Below, one piece after another: positions 16,027 to 18,825 of a stretch of DNA of 18,825 nucleotides. The stretch lies in contig CAAFQM010000161.1 of the NCBI GenBank assembly GCA_900765105.1, positions 1-18,825 of the forward strand, written 5' to 3'. How positions within the stretch are numbered: position 1 is the stretch's first letter; each line of letters starts with the position of its first letter. Under the pieces are notes generated by a model. It did not search any database, was not told where the DNA came from, and worked only from the letters and a program-made list of their open reading frames with translations. A program made the translations under genes and the position numbers. The DNA is from an uncultured Faecalibacterium sp. GTDB taxonomy: Bacteria; Bacillota; Clostridia; Oscillospirales; Ruminococcaceae.

Positions 16027-16923
16027 ATGGAGAAAGTATTCTTTGTCCCCATCGTGGACGTAAGCTGGAAAACGCTGGGACCATTGAACCCCCGCAAGAA
16101 CTATAGCTGCCCGCCTCCCCCACTGGAACTGTGCGCGGAAGAGGCTGACGGGATCGTGACCCTCTATAAGAAGCTGCTGGACGGTAAGCTGAACTTTACC
16201 GTTTACACCGGCACCTACTGCCGTGATGCCTTTACCGAAGAGCCTTTCAACAGCATCTGGCGCCGCTGCATCGACAACGGCGGCGAGATCCTGGTGCACA
16301 CGCACGAGGAGATCGCCCGTGTGGGCACCCGCAATAATGAAGAACCCCATATGCGCAAGGTCATCACCCGCCAGTTTCAGCGGATGAAGGCGGCAGGCAT
16401 CACTCCCGCCGGCTTCCGCGGCGGACTGTATGGTTATGCCAACTTCCTTACGCCGTTGATGGAGGGGCTGGGCATGGATACCGATCTGACCGCGGCTCCT
16501 GGTATCAATAAGCCGGATCGCGCCGCCGAGTGGGAGGGTGTGCCCTATACCGCGTGGCGTCTGTGCCGCAATGACAAGTGCCATGTAGGCTGCGATTGCG
16601 CCAACCCCAGCAAGGTTGTGGAGATCCCTTTGGGGGCCGATGGACTTGGTACGGAGAACGAAAACTATCTGTATGTGGACTATGACCTGTCTTCGCTAGA
16701 GAATGCCAAGCGCATCTGGGACTGTGTGCTGGCCCGGTATGAAAAGACCGGAAAGCCGCAGATGATCCACACGCTCTTCCATACTTTTTCCATGTCTGAC
16801 CCCGATATGGTCGAGCGTTACAGCCGATTCAGTGACTATATGCTGGCCACCGGCGGCGTACCTGTCAACGCGACCGAGGCGCACCGGATCTTTGAGGAAA
16901 AACTGGAGCCGTTGGGTATCTGA
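16027..16923 (+). CDS. Polysaccharide-deacetylase-fold (NodB-like) hydrolase, possibly a cyclic amidase
   Basis: This 298-residue protein looks like the polysaccharide deacetylase superfamily, which includes metal-dependent N-deacetylases and also allantoinase PuuE and cyclic imide hydrolases. Candidate active-site features are Asp11 in PIVDVSW (metal/base Asp), His91 and His93 in VHTHEE, an Arg-containing GFRGG at 129-133, and His248/His252 in HTLFHTFSM near the C-terminus. There is no signal peptide, so the enzyme is cytoplasmic and unlikely to act on cell wall. That favours a ring-opening amidohydrolase in this cluster. The ATG at 16027 is chosen from AGAAAGGA at 16011-16018; the open frame extends upstream but overlaps the previous gene with no ribosome site. 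The family call is moderate; the cyclic amide role is inference. Confidence 0.65.
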   Translation: MEKVFFVPIVDVSWKTLGPLNPRKNYSCPPPPLELCAEEADGIVTLYKKLLDGKLNFTVYTGTYCRDAFTEEPFNSIWRRCIDNGGEILVHTHEEIARVGTRNNEEPHMRKVITRQFQRMKAAGITPAGFRGGLYGYANFLTPLMEGLGMDTDLTAAPGINKPDRAAEWEGVPYTAWRLCRNDKCHVGCDCANPSKVVEIPLGADGLGTENENYLYVDYDLSSLENAKRIWDCVLARYEKTGKPQMIHTLFHTFSMSDPDMVERYSRFSDYMLATGGVPVNATEAHRIFEEKLEPLGI

Positions 16924-16930
16924 CGCGTAC

Positions 16931-16963
16931 CGGGGGATCCCCGGCACGCCCGGGGATCCCCCG
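16931..16963. repeat. Hairpin with 14-bp perfect stem built from GGGGATCCCC
   Basis: Bases 16931-16944 (CGGGGGATCCCCGG) pair exactly with 16950-16963 around the loop CACGC. Each arm contains its own GGGGATCCCC palindrome, so a cruciform or two smaller hairpins are also possible. No T run follows, so it is not a standard terminator. It lies between the hydrolase gene and the frame-broken pyrK copy and probably reduces expression of downstream genes or stabilises upstream mRNA. Confidence 0.8.
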
Positions 16964-16986
16964 ACACACATAGAAAGAGATGTAAT

Positions 16987-17756
16987 ATGTATCAGTCACT
17001 TACCGTATCCGGCCAGACGGAGGTCTGCGACGGTGTACTCAGTCTGGTGATGTATGGTTCGGAAATGGCCCGTGCAAGCCAGCCCGGACAATTTTTGATG
17101 GTCAAGTCCTGGAATGAAGAAGTACCTTTCCTGATGCGGCCTATCAGTATCAACTCCGTGGATCGGGAAAAGGGCACCATCACCTTGCTGTATAAGGTGG
17201 TGGGAGAGGGAACTACTCTGATGTCCCACCTTAAGGAGGGAGACTCCGTTCAGGTCATCGGCCCGCTGGGCCACGGTTTCCCCATTCCGGAGAACGCCCG
17301 CCGCGCGGCGGTGATCGGCCGCGGTATGGGCATTGCCCCCCTGCGATTCCTGGTGGAGGAGTGCGTCAGCTGCGGTATCGAGGTGTATGCCTATCTTTCT
17401 GCCAAGCAGGAGAGCTTCTTGTTCCATGCGGAACTGTTCCGCTCCATGGGCGTGACGGTGCGGGAGACTACCAATCCTTACGCCAACGTGACGGATTTTT
17501 TGCGGAGGATCTGCAGAATGTGGAGTTCGATGTGGCGTATAGCTGCGGCTCCAACCGCTTGGGCCAGCGTATGACCCAGCTTCACCGGCAGTATGGCTTC
17601 CCAGCGTATATCTCGCTGGAGGAGCATATGGCCTGTGGCATCGGTGCCTGCAAGGGTTGCGTGTGCAAGGCTCATACCCAGAACAACAATGACCCCTCTT
17701 ATGTGCGCGTTTGCAAAGAGGGACCGGTATTTGACGTAGAAAGGGTGATGGAATGA
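16987..17756 (+). pseudogene. Second PyrK-like electron-transfer subunit, frame-broken by one lost base
   Basis: The frame from ATG 16987 gives a PyrK-like FAD/NAD domain (RPISIN, GPLGHGF, GRGMGIAPLRFL) up to residue about 171. It then leaves the family match at six T's (17496-17501). The remainder continues in the -1 frame, with the whole [2Fe-2S] Cys motif (SLEEHMACGIGACKGC, then VCKEGPVF) to a stop at 17754-17756. Adding one T restores a single 256-residue protein, the normal PyrK length. The rest is undamaged: there are no internal stops and all four Cys ligands are present. It is either a recent pseudogene, a sequencing or assembly error in a T run, or a gene read by -1 slippage at T-TTT-TTG. 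An ATGA overlap links it to the broken PyrD that follows. Confidence 0.85.
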
Positions 17757-18671
17757 GCTACATGACAGAGCTCTCCGTACAGATCGCGGGAGCGGCTTTC
17801 AAAAATCCGGTCATGCCTCCTCTGGAGCCTATGACTATTTTGACAACAACGCGGATGTATTTCCCATGAGTGAGTTGGGCGCGGTGATGGTCAAGAGCGT
17901 ACACCGTATGCCCCATCCCGGCAATCCGCCTCCCCGCATTACCGAGGTACTGGGCAGTATGATAAATGCGGTGGGCATACCCCCTGTGGGTATCGAGGCT
18001 TTCATGGAGAAGCAGCTGCCCAAGTATGACAATATCGGTGCGCCGGTGGTACTCAGCATTTCCGGCAGCAGTGTCGAGCACTACCAGCAGGCACTGGAGA
18101 TCGTGAACAACGATCCTCGTATCCATGCGGTAGAGTGAACCTGTCCTGCCCCAATGTGGGTACCGGTCTGGCATTTTCCTCCGATCCGCAGCTGCTGCGG
18201 CAGACGGTGACGACAGCGCGTGCCAGTACCAAGCTTCCCCTGTTTATCAAGCTTTCGCCCAACGTGACGGATATTCGGGTCAGTGCGGTCACCTGTCAGG
18301 ACTGTGGAGCGGACGCTATCACGCTGTCTAACACTTTCCACGCCATGACCATCGATATCAAAAAGCATAAGTCCACATTGGGCAACATCTCCGGCGGTAT
18401 GTCCGGCCCGGCTATTAAGCCGCTGAATATGTATCTTGTCTGGCGTGCCAGTGAAGCGGCGGATATTCCCATCATTGCCTGCGGCGGCATTACCTGTTGG
18501 CAGGATGCGGTGGAGTACATTATGGCCGGCGCCACGATGGTGCAGGTGGAGTGCAGCAACTTCACCAAACCCCTGTGTATGCAGGAGGTCATCACCGGAC
18601 TTGACCGGTTCATGGCGGAAAACGGTTTCCGCTGCCTGGCGGATATGCGGGGCATTGCCCACCAGAAATGA
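17753..18671 (+). pseudogene. Second PyrD-like (class 1B dihydroorotate dehydrogenase family) gene with two frame breaks
   Basis: From ATG 17753 the frame gives a normal PyrD start (VQIAGAAFKNPVMP). Near 17816-17818 it must shift by -1 to continue as SSGAYDYFDNNADVF and then GAPVVLSISG, and near 18135 it must shift by -1 again to continue as VNLSCPNVGTG. Adding one base at each break (CC to CCC, and GAG-TG to GAG-GTG) gives a 306-residue protein, the usual class 1B length. Unlike the intact copy at 5426, this one has the canonical NLSCPN active-site loop, plus FIKLSPNVTDI, NTFHAMTIDI and GGMSGPAIKP. As sequenced it cannot make a full protein. It is probably a recent pseudogene or an assembly error; the pairing with the broken PyrK at 16987 is notable. 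Confidence 0.85.
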
Positions 18672-18686
18672 TCCCCGGTCGGGGAT
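18671..18686. repeat. Short hairpin ATCCCCG-GT-CGGGGAT after the second pyrD
   Basis: ATCCCCG at 18671-18677 pairs with CGGGGAT at 18680-18686, beginning at the last base of the pyrD stop. In practice a six-base stem with loop GGTC is more likely than a two-base loop. It shares GATCCCCGG with the larger hairpin at 16931-16963 on the other side of the broken pair. No T run follows. Confidence 0.55.
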
Positions 18687-18742
18687 GCCCGGCTTTCCCG
18701 CAGCAAAAAGGAAAAGTAATTTGTTCATGAGGAGTCAGCATT

Positions 18743-18825
18743 ATGTCTAAGAGAATCGTTATCGCGCTGGGCGGCAACGCACTGGGCAATACCGCCGCTG
18801 AGCAGCTCCAGCTGGTCACCGAGAC
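18743..18825 (+). CDS. arcC: Carbamate kinase, N-terminal part (cut by window end)
   Basis: The first 27 residues are visible. They begin SKRIVIALGGNALGNTAAEQ, which carries the amino acid kinase GGNA loop in the form typical of carbamate kinase (KIVIALGGNALGN, then EQ). The enzyme converts carbamoyl phosphate and ADP to ATP, CO2 and ammonia. AGGAG at 18730-18734 fixes the ATG. Its place at the end of the cluster suggests that the pathway ends in a carbamoyl compound whose phosphorolysis pays off in ATP, as in allantoin or citrulline fermentation. The partner carbamoyltransferase would have to be encoded beyond the window. Confidence 0.88.
   Translation, partial: MSKRIVIALGGNALGNTAAEQLQLVTE

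Noticed and set aside
1..18825. CRISPR arrays, tRNA or rRNA genes, transposases, integrases
   Set aside because: No regularly spaced direct repeats, no cloverleaf or rRNA-like sequence, and no mobile-element protein motifs were seen on either strand.

Overview
The window carries one dense run of genes, all on the + strand, with short gaps or ATGA-type overlaps, fed by one AT-rich promoter region at about 91-140. The coding DNA is fairly GC-rich. Strong AAGGAGG-type ribosome sites, TTG starts, clostridial-style lipoprotein signals and a class 1B (PyrK/PyrD-type) dihydroorotate dehydrogenase family suggest a strictly anaerobic Firmicute, perhaps a gut clostridium of the Oscillospiraceae type. 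That assignment is inference; no rRNA or marker gene is present.

Layout. (1) 91-140: a TATAAT box between two GTATAC operator-like sites. (2) 264-3159: a molybdenum hydroxylase, made of a 2x[2Fe-2S] small subunit and a large subunit with a C-terminal 2x[4Fe-4S] ferredoxin domain; no FAD subunit is seen. (3) 3218-7230: a UbiD decarboxylase, a PyrK/PyrD-like flavoprotein pair, a UbiX flavin prenyltransferase and an LpdD-like protein. (4) 7264-10830: a complete TAXI-type TRAP transporter (lipoprotein plus fused permease) and a two-cysteine Asp/Glu racemase superfamily enzyme. (5) 10954-14195: a second complete TAXI TRAP transporter with a 13-bp hairpin between its two genes. (6) 14214-16923: an ornithine cyclodeaminase/mu-crystallin-like enzyme, a second Asp/Glu racemase-like enzyme lacking the second cysteine, and a polysaccharide-deacetylase-fold hydrolase. 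(7) 16987-18671: a second PyrK/PyrD pair broken by three single-base frame losses. (8) 18743 to the end: the start of carbamate kinase.

Together the genes look like an anaerobic catabolic island. Two anion importers would bring in carboxylates. A Mo enzyme would hydroxylate a (probably N-hetero)aromatic ring, and a prenylated-FMN UbiD would remove a carboxylate, with UbiX and LpdD supplying the cofactor. A PyrD/PyrK-like flavoprotein would reduce or oxidise a ring C=C. A deacetylase-fold hydrolase could open a cyclic amide, racemase/isomerase and imine-reductase-like enzymes could process the product, and carbamate kinase could make ATP from carbamoyl phosphate. The individual family calls are well supported. 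The pathway order and the substrate are inference; I do not recognise this gene set as a named pathway.
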